Part shown: positions 9,376-18,465 of the stretch, piece by piece
Position numbering within the stretch: position 1 is the first letter of the stretch
Layout of the letters: every line of letters begins with the position of its first letter
DNA from: Parabacteroides sp. PM6-13
Lineage (GTDB): Bacteria > Bacteroidota > Bacteroidia > Bacteroidales > Tannerellaceae
Length of the DNA stretch: 64,000 nt
Direction: 5' to 3'
NCBI RefSeq assembly: GCF_029892605.1
Contig: NZ_JARXWF010000004.1
Span: forward strand, 186,001-250,000
The notes under the pieces: model-generated
Told to the model about the DNA's origin: nothing
Seen by the model: only the letters and a program-made list of their open reading frames with translations
Databases searched by the model: none
Position numbers and translations under genes: made by a program

Positions 9376-9953
9376 AAATAGATATTATCCTATCCGGAGT
9401 AGGAGGCCAGGGTATCCTCTCCATCGCCGCCGTTATTGGTGAAGCAGCCCTGAAAGAGGGGTTGTATATGAAACAAGCTGAAGTGCATGGTATGAGCCAG
9501 CGTGGAGGCGACGTGCAATCCAACCTGCGTTTGTCTGATAAGCCGATCGCTTCCGACCTGATCGCCTTAGGGCAGGCCGATCTGATCATCTCTTTGGAGC
9601 CGATGGAAAGCCTGCGCTACCTGCCTTTCCTGAAGAAAGAGGGTTGGCTGGTAACCAATTCACAACCTTTCATCAACATCCCGAACTATCCGGAGATGGA
9701 AAAGGTGGAGGCGGAACTGAACAAACTGCCGCACAAAGTGGTATTAGATGTGGAGGCCATCGCGAAAGAGGTGGCTACAAGTCGTGCCGCCAATATCGTG
9801 ATGCTGGGCGCTGCGGCTCCTTTCCTGAAAATCGATTTCGAGAAGATCGAAGAGGGCATACGCAGTATCTTCGGACGTAAGGGCGAAGAGGTGGTCGAAA
9901 TGAACCTCAAAGCGTTGAAAGCCGGCTATGATGTAGCCCAAAGCATGCAATAA
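9372..9953 (+). CDS. iorB: Indolepyruvate:ferredoxin oxidoreductase beta subunit
   Basis: Gamma-type domain subunit that binds CoA and completes the IorAB enzyme. The 193 residues open with DIILSGVGGQGILSIAAVIG, the standard 2-oxoacid:acceptor oxidoreductase gamma motif, and contain EVHGMSQRGGDVQSNLR, also typical. It overlaps iorA by 4 bp and is followed by a strong terminator, so the operon has two genes. Confidence 0.93.
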   Translation: MKIDIILSGVGGQGILSIAAVIGEAALKEGLYMKQAEVHGMSQRGGDVQSNLRLSDKPIASDLIALGQADLIISLEPMESLRYLPFLKKEGWLVTNSQPFINIPNYPEMEKVEAELNKLPHKVVLDVEAIAKEVATSRAANIVMLGAAAPFLKIDFEKIEEGIRSIFGRKGEEVVEMNLKALKAGYDVAQSMQ

Positions 9954-9972
9954 AAAGCAATACTTATACATG

Positions 9973-10003
9973 AAAAAACCGGGAATTTCTTCCCGGTTTT
10001 TTT
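9973..10003. terminator. Bidirectional terminator between iorB and proline dehydrogenase
   Basis: AAAAAACCGGGAA, loop TTTC, TTCCCGGTTTTTTT: 13-bp perfect stem, usable by both converging genes. Confidence 0.9.
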
Positions 10004-10032
10004 GTATTCAATCATCAATAAAGAGGTTGTTT

Positions 10033-11208
10033 TTACTTCTTGGCGTTTTTTCTGCGGTTCATTTCGATCTGCAACATACGCAATTCGCGCCCGGTTTGTC
10101 CTTTCACCGAGGTGTTCTCTTCGGCACGGCGCAACAGGTAAGGCAGTACATCGCGCACCGGTGCATAAGGCACATACTTAGTCACATTATAGCCCTCATG
10201 CGAGAGGTTGAAGGAGATATTATCACTCATGCCCATCAGCTGCGAGAAGAAGATGCGGGGATTATCACGTTTCAGCCCTTTCTCGTCGATCAGTTTCGCC
10301 AATTTATAGTTGCTTTCCTCATTGTGGGTACCCATAAAGAGCTCCATCCGGTCGATATGCTCCACGACAAACGCCACGCCGGCATCAAAATTATCGTCGG
10401 TCGCCTGTTTGTCTTTGCAGATCGGATCGGGATAACCCATCTCGGCCGCGCGTTTTCTCTCCTCCTCCATATAGGCGCCGCGCACAAACTTAATACCCGG
10501 GTAATAGCCCTTTTCGATGGAATCATCCAGTATGCGCTGCAGGTAGGGCATACGGTCGTGGCGATACATCTGCAGGGTAGCAAACACAATCGGCCGCTCT
10601 TTGTTGAACTCACGCATGGCCTCATCGGTCAATTCATCGATCGCATCCTGAAAACAATAATCTTCGGCATCGACCAAAATGCGTACATCGTTATCGTAGG
10701 CACGACGGCAGAGGGCCATAAAGCGCTCTTTAAACTCCCGGAACTCTTTGATCTCATCGATGGTCAGGTCTTTGCGTTTCTCGGAAGCTTTGCAGAGTAT
10801 CTCATCACGGGTGATGGTCGATGGCTTAAACACGGCGTAAGCGATGTTCGGATTCGCTTTGGCATTGTCGACAGAGCGTAGTGTTTCGTGGAAGGTAGCC
10901 TCTATGCCTTTGGGTGTTTGTTCTCCTTCGGCCGAAAAGTCCATAGTCGATTTCACATTGAATTTCTCCAGGTAAGAGACAATCTTACGACACTCTTCCA
11001 GCGTTTCCCCTCCGACAAACTGTTTGTAAAGGGTCGGTTTCACAATCCATCCTAGTGGAAAATGGATTTTTATAGCAATATTGGATGCCCATTTACCCGC
11101 TTTTACGATCCAGGGATACTTCATCACGGTATAGAGCATGTAGGCGTTTTTCAACTCTTTCTTCGACTTGGAAGAAAAAGCAATTTCGGTATTATTAAAG
11201 TCTAACAT
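10033..11208 (-). CDS. Proline dehydrogenase
   Basis: FAD enzyme that oxidises proline to pyrroline-5-carboxylate, the first step of proline breakdown. The 391-residue stand-alone ProDH barrel shows STMDFSAEGEQ, ILVDAEDYCFQDAID, the FVRGAYMEEERKRA substrate/FAD segment, MGTHNEESNYKLA, and YVPYAPVRDVLPYLLRRAEENT near the end. The last contains the RRxxEN motif expected for proline binding. The next enzyme of the pathway lies just upstream on the same strand, so the two probably form an operon, separated by a 98-bp spacer with a repeat. Confidence 0.93.
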   Translation of the reverse strand: MLDFNNTEIAFSSKSKKELKNAYMLYTVMKYPWIVKAGKWASNIAIKIHFPLGWIVKPTLYKQFVGGETLEECRKIVSYLEKFNVKSTMDFSAEGEQTPKGIEATFHETLRSVDNAKANPNIAYAVFKPSTITRDEILCKASEKRKDLTIDEIKEFREFKERFMALCRRAYDNDVRILVDAEDYCFQDAIDELTDEAMREFNKERPIVFATLQMYRHDRMPYLQRILDDSIEKGYYPGIKFVRGAYMEEERKRAAEMGYPDPICKDKQATDDNFDAGVAFVVEHIDRMELFMGTHNEESNYKLAKLIDEKGLKRDNPRIFFSQLMGMSDNISFNLSHEGYNVTKYVPYAPVRDVLPYLLRRAEENTSVKGQTGRELRMLQIEMNRRKNAKK

Positions 11209-11223
11209 AGTATTTTGAAATTT

Positions 11224-11299
11224 AATGAAGAATGAAGAATAAGGAATGAAGAATGATTATCTCTGCAGATTCTTCATTCTTCACTCTTCATTCTTCATT
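11224..11299. repeat. A/T-rich imperfect palindrome of TGAAGAA units
   Basis: The left arm (11224-11254) contains repeated AATGAAGAAT units; the right arm (11269-11299) is their reverse complement. CTGCAG lies at the centre. It lies between the two proline genes and would form a long hairpin in the transcript. Confidence 0.7.
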
Positions 11300-11306
11300 T
11301 CTACAT

Positions 11307-12938
11307 TTATTCTTCTCCCAAGAACGGATACTTATAATCGGTTGGTGGAACCAACGCCTCTTTGATACAGCGAGGATTAGTCCAGCGAATCAGATTTAAC
11401 GGGCCTCCTGCCTTATCGTTCGTTCCGGAAGCACGAGAACCACCAAACGGTTGCTGAGCAATCACCGCTCCGGTCGATTTATCATTGATATAGAAGTTAC
11501 CGGCTGAATAGCGCAATTTGTTAAACGCTGTCTGCAATGCGTAACGGTCGCGGGCGAAGATAGAACCTGTCAGTGCATACGGCGAGGTCTTGTCGCAGAT
11601 ATCTAATGTCTCTTCGTATTTGTTATCGTCGTAAACATACACCGTAATAATCGGGCCGAAGATCTCTTCTACCATGCTCTTGAATTGCGGATTGGTTGTC
11701 TCAATCACGGTCGGTTCTACAAAATAACCTACCGACTTATCGCATCCACCACCGAAGATAATCTTCGCATCCGACGCCTCTTTTGCAAAGTCGATATAAC
11801 TCTTGATATTATCGAACGATGCCTCATCGATCACCGCATTAAAGAAGTTGGTGAAGTCGGTCGGATCACCCATCTTTATCTCTCTCAGCATACCGCCAAT
11901 CTGCTCTTTGATCTCTCCCCAAAGCGATTTAGGAATATAAGCGCGTGAAGTAGCCGAACATTTCTGTCCCTGATACTCAAAAGCACCACGCACGATAGCC
12001 GTAGCCACTTCCAAAGTCGGAGAAGAGGGATGTACGAAGATAAAGTTCTTGCCGCCTGTCTCGCCGACAATTTTCGGATACGATTTGTAATTCTCCAGGT
12101 TGTTGGCCATCTGACGCCACAAGGTATTGAAGGTAGCCGTTGATCCGGTGAAGTGGAAACCTGCCAGATCCGGGCTTGCCGTAATCACCTTACCAATCAC
12201 GCTGCCCTGTCCGGGAATGAAGTTGATGACGCCATCGGGCAATCCTGCCTCCTGAAATACTTTCATCAACAGATAGTTGGAGTGAATAGCCGTGGTCGAG
12301 GGCTTCCAAACCGCCACATTACCCATCATCGCCGGTCCCATATTCAGGTTAGAAGCGATCGACGTAAAGTTGAACGGGCTGAGCGAGAAAACGAAACCTT
12401 CCAATGCACGGTATTCCATACGGTTCAGGATGCCTTTGTCAGAATAGGGCTGATCGGCATAGATCTGTCCGGCATAATAAGCGCTGTAGCGCAAGAAGTC
12501 GATCAACTCACACGGCGCATCGATCTCTGCCTGGAAAGGACTCTTGCTCTGTCCCATCATCACGGAGGCGTTCAATAGATAGCGGTATTTTGTTGCAAAC
12601 AATTCGGCCACGCGCATCATAATGGAAGCACGTTCCAGCCAAGGCAGTTCAGACCATTCTTTATGGGCAGCCATAGCAGCATCGATAGCCATTTGCACCT
12701 CTTTCTCACCTGCTTTATGGTAAGTAGCCAACACATGCTGATGATTATGCGGCATCACCACCTTACCCGTATTCCCGGTGCGAACCTCTTTCCCTCCAAT
12801 AATCAAAGGAATATCCCACTCTTCGGAACTAACTTGCGCAATGGCTTTTTTTAACTCTGTTTTTTCATTTGACCCTGGCGCATAAGCCTTAACCGGTTCA
12901 TTTCCCGGATTCGCAAATCTGTAAATCGCGTTGTTCAT
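11307..12938 (-). CDS. pruA: L-glutamate gamma-semialdehyde (P5C) dehydrogenase
   Basis: NAD-dependent aldehyde dehydrogenase that oxidises glutamate semialdehyde (from P5C) to glutamate, the second step of proline use. The 543 residues match the long eukaryote-like P5CDH group. Seen: the cofactor-loop FTGSTATFNTLWRQ, the general-base segment VGETGGKNFIFVHPS, and the catalytic cysteine in YQGQKCSATSRAYIP. The C-terminus has GGSRASGTNDKAGGP, typical of P5CDH. First gene of the pair with proline dehydrogenase. Upstream lies about 930 bp without a gene. Confidence 0.94.
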   Translation of the reverse strand: MNNAIYRFANPGNEPVKAYAPGSNEKTELKKAIAQVSSEEWDIPLIIGGKEVRTGNTGKVVMPHNHQHVLATYHKAGEKEVQMAIDAAMAAHKEWSELPWLERASIMMRVAELFATKYRYLLNASVMMGQSKSPFQAEIDAPCELIDFLRYSAYYAGQIYADQPYSDKGILNRMEYRALEGFVFSLSPFNFTSIASNLNMGPAMMGNVAVWKPSTTAIHSNYLLMKVFQEAGLPDGVINFIPGQGSVIGKVITASPDLAGFHFTGSTATFNTLWRQMANNLENYKSYPKIVGETGGKNFIFVHPSSPTLEVATAIVRGAFEYQGQKCSATSRAYIPKSLWGEIKEQIGGMLREIKMGDPTDFTNFFNAVIDEASFDNIKSYIDFAKEASDAKIIFGGGCDKSVGYFVEPTVIETTNPQFKSMVEEIFGPIITVYVYDDNKYEETLDICDKTSPYALTGSIFARDRYALQTAFNKLRYSAGNFYINDKSTGAVIAQQPFGGSRASGTNDKAGGPLNLIRWTNPRCIKEALVPPTDYKYPFLGEE

Positions 12939-13335
12939 TGTACGTTTAAATTATTACTGCGTTTAACTTCTTAATCAGTCCGTAAACGTAAGAATTTTTT
13001 TCGAGAAACCCATTTGACGACCGTTAAAAATAATCATAGACAAATAAGGGGAAAAGGGGAAGGCAACGAACCCGGGAAACGGGCACAAACCAAAATATCA
13101 AAATGCAAGCAAAAACCCCGTTTTGCTTTACAATATGATACGTTAAAAAGTGTTACTCCTGCGGGTAATTTAAAATACCCCTACGTTTTCGAAAAAATAC
13201 TCGGGCAGAAATGACAAAATGATAGTTGGCCAAGGCCTTCGACTCAAACAACAATGGTCCATCCGGCGAATGCGTATTTGAATTTAGGTAGTGTAATGAT
13301 GAAGGTGGAGCGAATCTTCAGATTTGGTAATATTT
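12939..13335. other. Gene-free spacer upstream of the P5C dehydrogenase
   Basis: About 400 bp before the large inverted repeat. Two short open frames (13014-13214 and around 13244) show no recognisable protein. The minus strand holds a near-consensus -7 box (TACGTTTA) about 50 bp before the dehydrogenase start, which may be its promoter. Confidence 0.4.
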
Positions 13336-13682
13336 GAAGGAGAAGGGAGAAGGGAGAAGGGAGAAAGGAAAAAGGAGAAGGGAGAAAGGGAATTGAAGTG
13401 AGGGAACGCTGCATAGCAGCGATCTGTATACAGCCCCGTGCGTGAGCGCGGGGAAAAGGGACACGCAAAAAATGCGCCGCGTAGCGGTGCTATGGAACAA
13501 CCATCAAAACAAACACATAGCACCGCTACGCGGCGCTGTTGATCATACGATCATTACCCCGCGCTTCCGCACGGGGCTGTATACAGATCGCCGCCAAGCG
13601 GCGTTTGCGCACCCTCCCTCCAATTCCCTTTCCCTTTCCCTTTCTCCCTTCTCCTTTTTCCTTTCTCCCTTCTCCCTTCAAT
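13336..13682. repeat. ~350-bp compound inverted repeat (REPIN-like or MITE-like)
   Basis: Two related arms in opposite orientation (about 13336-13494 and 13515-13682) around a ~20-nt loop. From outside in, each arm has: a purine-rich GGGAGAA/GGAAAAAGG tract ending in GGGAATT; a small hairpin; CTGTATACAGCCCCGTGCG (13423-13441 and its complement at 13571-13590); a GCGC/CCCC hairpin; and GCGCCGCGTAGCGGTGC (13474 onward, complement at 13520 onward). Outer tracts are nearly identical over ~45 bp and inner blocks over 19-24 bp; the intervening bases differ. No ORF crosses it credibly. Confidence 0.85.
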
Positions 13683-13872
13683 TTCCCTCCGATTTGACTA
13701 TAATGTAAAAAATACGCATTTATCGAATGAACCACAACAATCCTTTTTCCCACGACGAAACAGGCTGATTTGTAAAACCTTTCCGCATTGTCCATCATAT
13801 TGTCCACTTGTAAAAAAAGGTAAAAAGCATATCATGATTAACTTAGACGACGTTTAACAAAAAGGATTTATC

Positions 13873-14229
13873 ATGAGCGAAATGTTACAAGTAAAAAAGC
13901 TACGCCACTGGCTTGAGAACGACAAAGCATATCTTAGAAAAGATCTGCGTCTGACAGATGCCTCGGAAGTGATACCGGTTAACAGGACCTACCTGTCACG
14001 TATATTCAACAACCACTTCAAATGTTCCTTTAGCGCCTGTCTGTTAAAATACCGACTGGAGGAGAGCAAGCGCCTACTGGTTGAACATCCGGAAATGATG
14101 GTGCGCGAAGTAGCTCTACAATCCGGATTCCGCACCCAGGCCACCTTCTTCCACGCCTTCCGTCAATACGAACAAACCACACCGGCACAATACCGCCGAA
14201 GCCACTTTCAACGCATGAACCGTATTTGA
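13873..14229 (+). CDS. Stand-alone AraC-type helix-turn-helix protein
   Basis: Only a DNA-binding AraC domain: 118 residues with two helix-turn-helix units. The first is around NRTYLSRIFNNHFKCSFSACL, the second around VREVALQSGFRTQATFFHAFRQYEQTTPAQYR, including the typical GF and TPAQYR ends. No sensor or ligand domain is present. It may be the C-terminal remnant of a larger regulator, or a true small regulator; the start ATG (13873) follows an A/T-rich leader and no sensor domain is encoded directly upstream. It stands between a large inverted repeat and the accessory locus, and could act on either, which is inference. Confidence 0.75.
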   Translation: MSEMLQVKKLRHWLENDKAYLRKDLRLTDASEVIPVNRTYLSRIFNNHFKCSFSACLLKYRLEESKRLLVEHPEMMVREVALQSGFRTQATFFHAFRQYEQTTPAQYRRSHFQRMNRI

Positions 14230-14638
14230 CGATCTCCATAAGAAGAAATTATATATTCCCTATCCCTTTGCTTTGCGTTATCGCTACGCTAAACATACGT
14301 TGTTTCCCCACATGAAAGGGGGAATAGTTGCTGATTTCTGCTAATTGGAGTGGATTTGAGGCTAACGATTTGAAAAGAGCAATCCCGGCTATCTGTTGAT
14401 TTATAACCTGTTGCAACAATGTGAATACGAGTGTGAATACGAAAATCCCGTTTTTCTTATTTAGAAGATAATTTTTTATTAGGTTTGTCCTCAAGTCTTG
14501 CACAACAGCAATCCCCCACCCTACTCGGTCCTTTTCGCTGGGGGCGTTAAGCTGTTGTTGGATTGCTTAGCGCAGTTCTATGGTTTCAAAAACGTGATAG
14601 AGATAGGATAAATAGTATATATCATATAAATAGGAATT
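14230..14638. other. Gene-free leader region of the accessory locus
   Basis: About 400 bp with no supported gene. It contains a compound hairpin at 14503-14557 (CAACAGC pairs GCTGTTG; inside it CCCCCA pairs TGGGGG). No clear TAnnTTTG box was seen before the first lipoprotein gene. Direct and inverted short repeats suggest past rearrangement, which is inference. Confidence 0.4.
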
Positions 14639-15826
14639 ATGAAAGAAATAATAAGATTGTGCTTGTTTGTTTTGCTAATTGTTGCAACAGGTTGTTCTTC
14701 TGACAAACAAACAGAGAAAGGGTTGCCATGCATTGACGTTACAAAAAATTATCCTGAAAAAGAGATTTTGATAACCGACATAGCCGATGTACATTATTTG
14801 TACTTAGACACAAAAGAAAAAGAGTTTCTATACAAAGGGGGTATTGACTATGTGACTGAAAACACGATTGTTGTCGTTGATCGTTCTTCGCAAAGTGTAC
14901 TGTTTTTTTCAAAAGAAGGGGTTCCCAAGTCACGTTTTAATCGAAAAGGACAAGGGCCGGAAGAGTATTCAAACGCAAGTGCTGTCATGTATGATGAAGA
15001 AAAGGATGAAGTATATGTTATCCCTGATTTTAATAATTACATAAAGGTGTATTCCTCTTTGGGTGAATTCAAAAGGAGATTGACCTTCCCACAGATAAAC
15101 ATTGGGAATCAGATAGCTTTTTTTGATGATCAATCCATATTGGTGTATGACAACACGAACCTGTGGCGGAATATCAACAAACAACATGCAGGCGATAAAT
15201 CGGCTCTGACAGAGCAGGCAAATGATTCCTCTTTTTTTCTGATGTCCAGAGCGAATGGAGAAGTGTTAGAGCATATTGAGTTAGCGAGTAATAATGCGAT
15301 AAACGTGAGCACAATTAACGATGGCGATTTTTTCGGGCAAATTGGGTATACGCGGGTAAGAAAGTCTCCTGATGGGCTTCTTTTATACAATCCCGAAACC
15401 GATACTGTTTTCCTTTATAACAAGGAGAAAATACTGACTCCTTTTTTGCATAAAAAGCCGCTATTGAACCATTCGGAGCCTATGGTTTTCATGGATATAT
15501 GTATGGACGCGGGGGATTTTCAATTCATGGCTGTTTATCCATACCTAAAAGGCGAATATCCGTCGGCCATTTATTACATGAGGGACAAGAAAACAGATGA
15601 AATATTTCGTCCGACAATGATACATCCTGACTATACAGGAAAAAGTTTTCATTTCGATCCACGTCTTCTGAGTTATTATGAAAAAGGCTACCACTTCGAA
15701 TTAGATTTCATGGAGCTCAAAGAGGCATATAACGAAAACAGACTAAGTGGAGAGTTAAAAAAATTGGTTGCCACACTGGACGAAGAGGAAGGCAACAATG
15801 TCTTTATGTTGGTTCAGTTTAAATAA
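14639..15826 (+). CDS. Six-bladed beta-propeller lipoprotein (copy 1)
   Basis: Predicted secreted lipoprotein of 395 residues with no assigned biochemical role. The signal peptide ends in a lipobox (VATGC, Cys about 19). The body shows the Bacteroidota six-bladed propeller pattern: SRFNRKGQGPEEYSNASA, DEEKDEVYVIPDFNNYIKVYSSLGEFKR, and later blades with YNPETDTVFLYNKEK. It shares many residues with the next gene (SSDK after the lipid Cys, FNRxGxGPEEY, ending DEEEGNNVFMLVQFK against DEEENDLLFLLRFK), so the two are paralogues. First gene of the seven-gene envelope locus; the next starts 46 bp downstream. Confidence 0.8.
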   Translation: MKEIIRLCLFVLLIVATGCSSDKQTEKGLPCIDVTKNYPEKEILITDIADVHYLYLDTKEKEFLYKGGIDYVTENTIVVVDRSSQSVLFFSKEGVPKSRFNRKGQGPEEYSNASAVMYDEEKDEVYVIPDFNNYIKVYSSLGEFKRRLTFPQINIGNQIAFFDDQSILVYDNTNLWRNINKQHAGDKSALTEQANDSSFFLMSRANGEVLEHIELASNNAINVSTINDGDFFGQIGYTRVRKSPDGLLLYNPETDTVFLYNKEKILTPFLHKKPLLNHSEPMVFMDICMDAGDFQFMAVYPYLKGEYPSAIYYMRDKKTDEIFRPTMIHPDYTGKSFHFDPRLLSYYEKGYHFELDFMELKEAYNENRLSGELKKLVATLDEEEGNNVFMLVQFK

Positions 15827-15872
15827 AAAACCGAACCATCTCATCTTTTTCGTATAATCAACAATTAAAATC

Positions 15873-17054
15873 ATGAAGAATCTATTTACATGTATTGTTT
15901 GTTTCTTGCTTCTAACAGGTTGTTCTTCTGACAAAAAGGACAACCATGTGACAAGTATTGATGTGAGTCGCGAATATCTTATGAAAGAAATTGATCTGCG
16001 AGAGATAGCCGATGTGTCGTATGTCCGGTTTGAATATAGTGACGAGAGTCTGTTTAACGGTTTTGTGGCCTGCATCACCGATCAGACGATTGTCATTTAT
16101 GGCTATCGAACACAGGACTATTTCTTTTTCACTTTTGATGGAAAACTAAAGTCTAAATTTAACCGTCATGGGAATGGACCGGAGGAATATATAACAGCCA
16201 CATCGGCAGCTTATGATGAAGAAAAAGATGAATTTTTCGTGTTGGACGCATCAAAGAGGAAACTTTTTGTCTATTCGTCTGCGGGTGAATATAAAAGAGG
16301 GTTTGCCTTACCTTCGGATGCTTCGTTGGGTGTTTTGTTCGATTGTGATGAAAATTCACTTTTACTATACGACGGAGCAAAAAGCAACTTTAAGATCCGG
16401 AATATTCAAGCAGAAGCAACAGGAAGTGAGAAAATGGAATATATTGGAAATTCATTCGAACACCCATTTTGCCGTATATCCAAGCAGGATGGTCATGTGT
16501 TGGAATATATCCTGGTCCCAGAGAATTTTGATATCCCCCTTGGCGTAATAGATTCTTCTATCGGAATAGTGCCGGCAAGAAAAAATAATATTATCAACTA
16601 CCGAGATGGTTTTTTGCTTTATCATCAGGAGACCGACACGATGTTTTATTATCAAAAAGATCAACCCCTGAAACCGGTTTTCGTACGTACTCCCCCTATG
16701 AGCGATCGGCAACAGACCTATCTGAATACCCTGTTTGAAGGCGGAGATTACGAGTTCATCCAGACTATAACAATGCAGCTCCCTTTCAAATACAATCAAT
16801 TAGTAAGAGATAAACGAGATGGCAATATATACCAGCAAAAGATTATATTTGATGAGTTCCAAGATGAGATTACATTCACCCCAGGCGTTATTACCACCAC
16901 AAGAAATGCGCAAATAGGCGCCTTGCAATATGATGTAGCTACCCTAAAAGACGCTTTAGAAGAAGGGAAACTCAGCGGACGATTGAAAGAAATCGTTCAG
17001 GATATGGACGAAGAGGAAAACGATCTGTTATTCTTATTACGATTTAAAGAGTAA
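15873..17054 (+). CDS. Six-bladed beta-propeller lipoprotein (copy 2)
   Basis: Paralogue of the preceding gene, 393 residues. Lipobox LLTGC at about 13-17, followed by SSDKKDN. Propeller residues include SKFNRHGNGPEEYITATSA and DEEKDEFFVLDASKRKLFVYSSAGEYKRGF. A middle blade carries LYHQETDTMFYYQKD, matching the position in copy 1. The C-terminus ends DMDEEENDLLFLLRFKE. Likely faces the periplasm or the cell surface. No catalytic motif is visible. Cotranscription with its neighbours is inferred from 30-50 bp gaps. Confidence 0.8.
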   Translation: MKNLFTCIVCFLLLTGCSSDKKDNHVTSIDVSREYLMKEIDLREIADVSYVRFEYSDESLFNGFVACITDQTIVIYGYRTQDYFFFTFDGKLKSKFNRHGNGPEEYITATSAAYDEEKDEFFVLDASKRKLFVYSSAGEYKRGFALPSDASLGVLFDCDENSLLLYDGAKSNFKIRNIQAEATGSEKMEYIGNSFEHPFCRISKQDGHVLEYILVPENFDIPLGVIDSSIGIVPARKNNIINYRDGFLLYHQETDTMFYYQKDQPLKPVFVRTPPMSDRQQTYLNTLFEGGDYEFIQTITMQLPFKYNQLVRDKRDGNIYQQKIIFDEFQDEITFTPGVITTTRNAQIGALQYDVATLKDALEEGKLSGRLKEIVQDMDEEENDLLFLLRFKE

Positions 17055-17084
17055 ATATATCGCAACCATTTAATTCTAGTTATT

Positions 17085-18437
17085 ATGAAACTAAAAAAAA
17101 TCAACATGAAACACCAACTATTTCCCACGTTGAAGAAGATTACTTTCCTTTTCCTTATACTATCCGCTTTCCTCTGTACACATATCTGTTGCACAGGAAA
17201 TAAGCCAACGAATGCAGAAATTAACCCCTACCCTAATCGGGCTTATTTTACCATAACACCCGATTATAGGGCTATAAGAATTCCTCTTAAGTTGGATGAA
17301 GATGTTGTTGCCAATATGATGTTTGATACCGGATTCATAGTAGGCAATTTTGATCTGGATTCTACTTTTTGCACATCTAATCCCGACATTATTCCAACTT
17401 ATCTTCCGGACACAACATCTACAGGTTCAGGTTGGGTTTTTTCAAGGATGTTAAACTTAAGTTATAAGAGACCCTATACGATAAAAATAGGAGAGACGGA
17501 TGTAACATATAACAGCCTAAATATAAACAACTTTAGAAATATGATACAAAGTGGTGATGAATTGGATGGGATATTCGGTTTCCCGGAAAATGACACCACC
17601 CATGTCTGGGAACTGAATTTTGAAAACAATTATCTGGAAATTCACCCACAGGCAGATTTTATAATACCGGACAGTTATTATTGGCTACCCATGGAACCGA
17701 ATAACAAAAGAATTCTCGTTCAATTTCCTTTGCAAATAACATCTGCCGATGGTGATACCGTAACAATCAATGGCCCTTATCTGGTGGATACCGGGATGCC
17801 ATGGGAGATGGCTTTGATGCATCATGCCGATGAACTAAGCTTTTTTAACAAAAAGAAAGAGGCTGTGTGGACACAATTTACCGGGAGCTATAGACGGCAC
17901 TACACCACCACTGCAACTTTTATGAACGATATGACAATCGATTCCTTTCGGGTTCATACTTTTGATAAACCGAACCGGATATCATCCAAATACCTTATTG
18001 GATTGCATTTCCTAAAGCACTTCAATGTCCTTTTTGACTTTAAAAACAGACAAATGGGATTGAAACCCATCGACAATTTTCATCGAATAATTGACCCGAG
18101 GCAAAGGCGCTTCCACTATGCTTCAGCGTTAAATTCACAAGGGAAAAGTATTGTGAAAGAGATAGCGGATAATGCCGGGAATTATTACCGATCGGCCGGT
18201 TTGAGAAAAGGAGATGAAATTATTGCCGTAAATGGAGAAAACTATAATACGTTACACTACGACCCTTTAACATATAAGATCGACTCTTTATCGAAGGACT
18301 TGATGAATAAAAAAATAATAATGGAGGATAAGCGTGTATTTGAATACAGCGACTCATTAGTGTTTGATGTGGTCCGTGCCGGCAAGCCTCTTAAAATCAC
18401 GGTTGTCGTTGACCCAAACGAAGAACAGGGGGAGTAG
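17085..18437 (+). CDS. Aspartyl-protease/PDZ lipoprotein (copy 1)
   Basis: Predicted envelope protease of 450 residues. An N-terminal hydrophobic segment (about 19-36) ends in HICCTGN, a probable lipid attachment site. Two DTG motifs are present, at 81-83 (MMFDTGFIVGN) and 235-237 (YLVDTGMPWEM). This suggests a single-chain, two-lobed clan AA aspartyl protease rather than a retropepsin homodimer. Residues ~340-445 form a PDZ-like domain (AGLRKGDEIIAVNGENYNTL). The next gene is a near-copy. Activity is not proven: residues after the DTG vary from classic DTGA/S. ATG at 17085 or 17106 are both possible starts. Confidence 0.78.
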   Translation: MKLKKINMKHQLFPTLKKITFLFLILSAFLCTHICCTGNKPTNAEINPYPNRAYFTITPDYRAIRIPLKLDEDVVANMMFDTGFIVGNFDLDSTFCTSNPDIIPTYLPDTTSTGSGWVFSRMLNLSYKRPYTIKIGETDVTYNSLNINNFRNMIQSGDELDGIFGFPENDTTHVWELNFENNYLEIHPQADFIIPDSYYWLPMEPNNKRILVQFPLQITSADGDTVTINGPYLVDTGMPWEMALMHHADELSFFNKKKEAVWTQFTGSYRRHYTTTATFMNDMTIDSFRVHTFDKPNRISSKYLIGLHFLKHFNVLFDFKNRQMGLKPIDNFHRIIDPRQRRFHYASALNSQGKSIVKEIADNAGNYYRSAGLRKGDEIIAVNGENYNTLHYDPLTYKIDSLSKDLMNKKIIMEDKRVFEYSDSLVFDVVRAGKPLKITVVVDPNEEQGE

Positions 18438-18465
18438 GAAATTTGTATATTAAAATAAGAAAGCT

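Noticed and set aside
13244-13807. Several short frames inside the large inverted repeat
   Set aside because: They are made of the purine and pyrimidine repeat itself (runs of Pro, Ser, Phe, Lys, Glu) and have no family pattern.
14249-14503. Minus-strand 84-residue frame with a recombinase-like feel before the accessory locus
   Set aside because: No recognisable domain, low complexity of hydrophobic and basic residues, and no start signal; the region is better described as a gene-free spacer.
14503-14557. Integron-type attC site
   Set aside because: Arm lengths and core bases do not fit the attC consensus clearly and no integron integrase is in the window.
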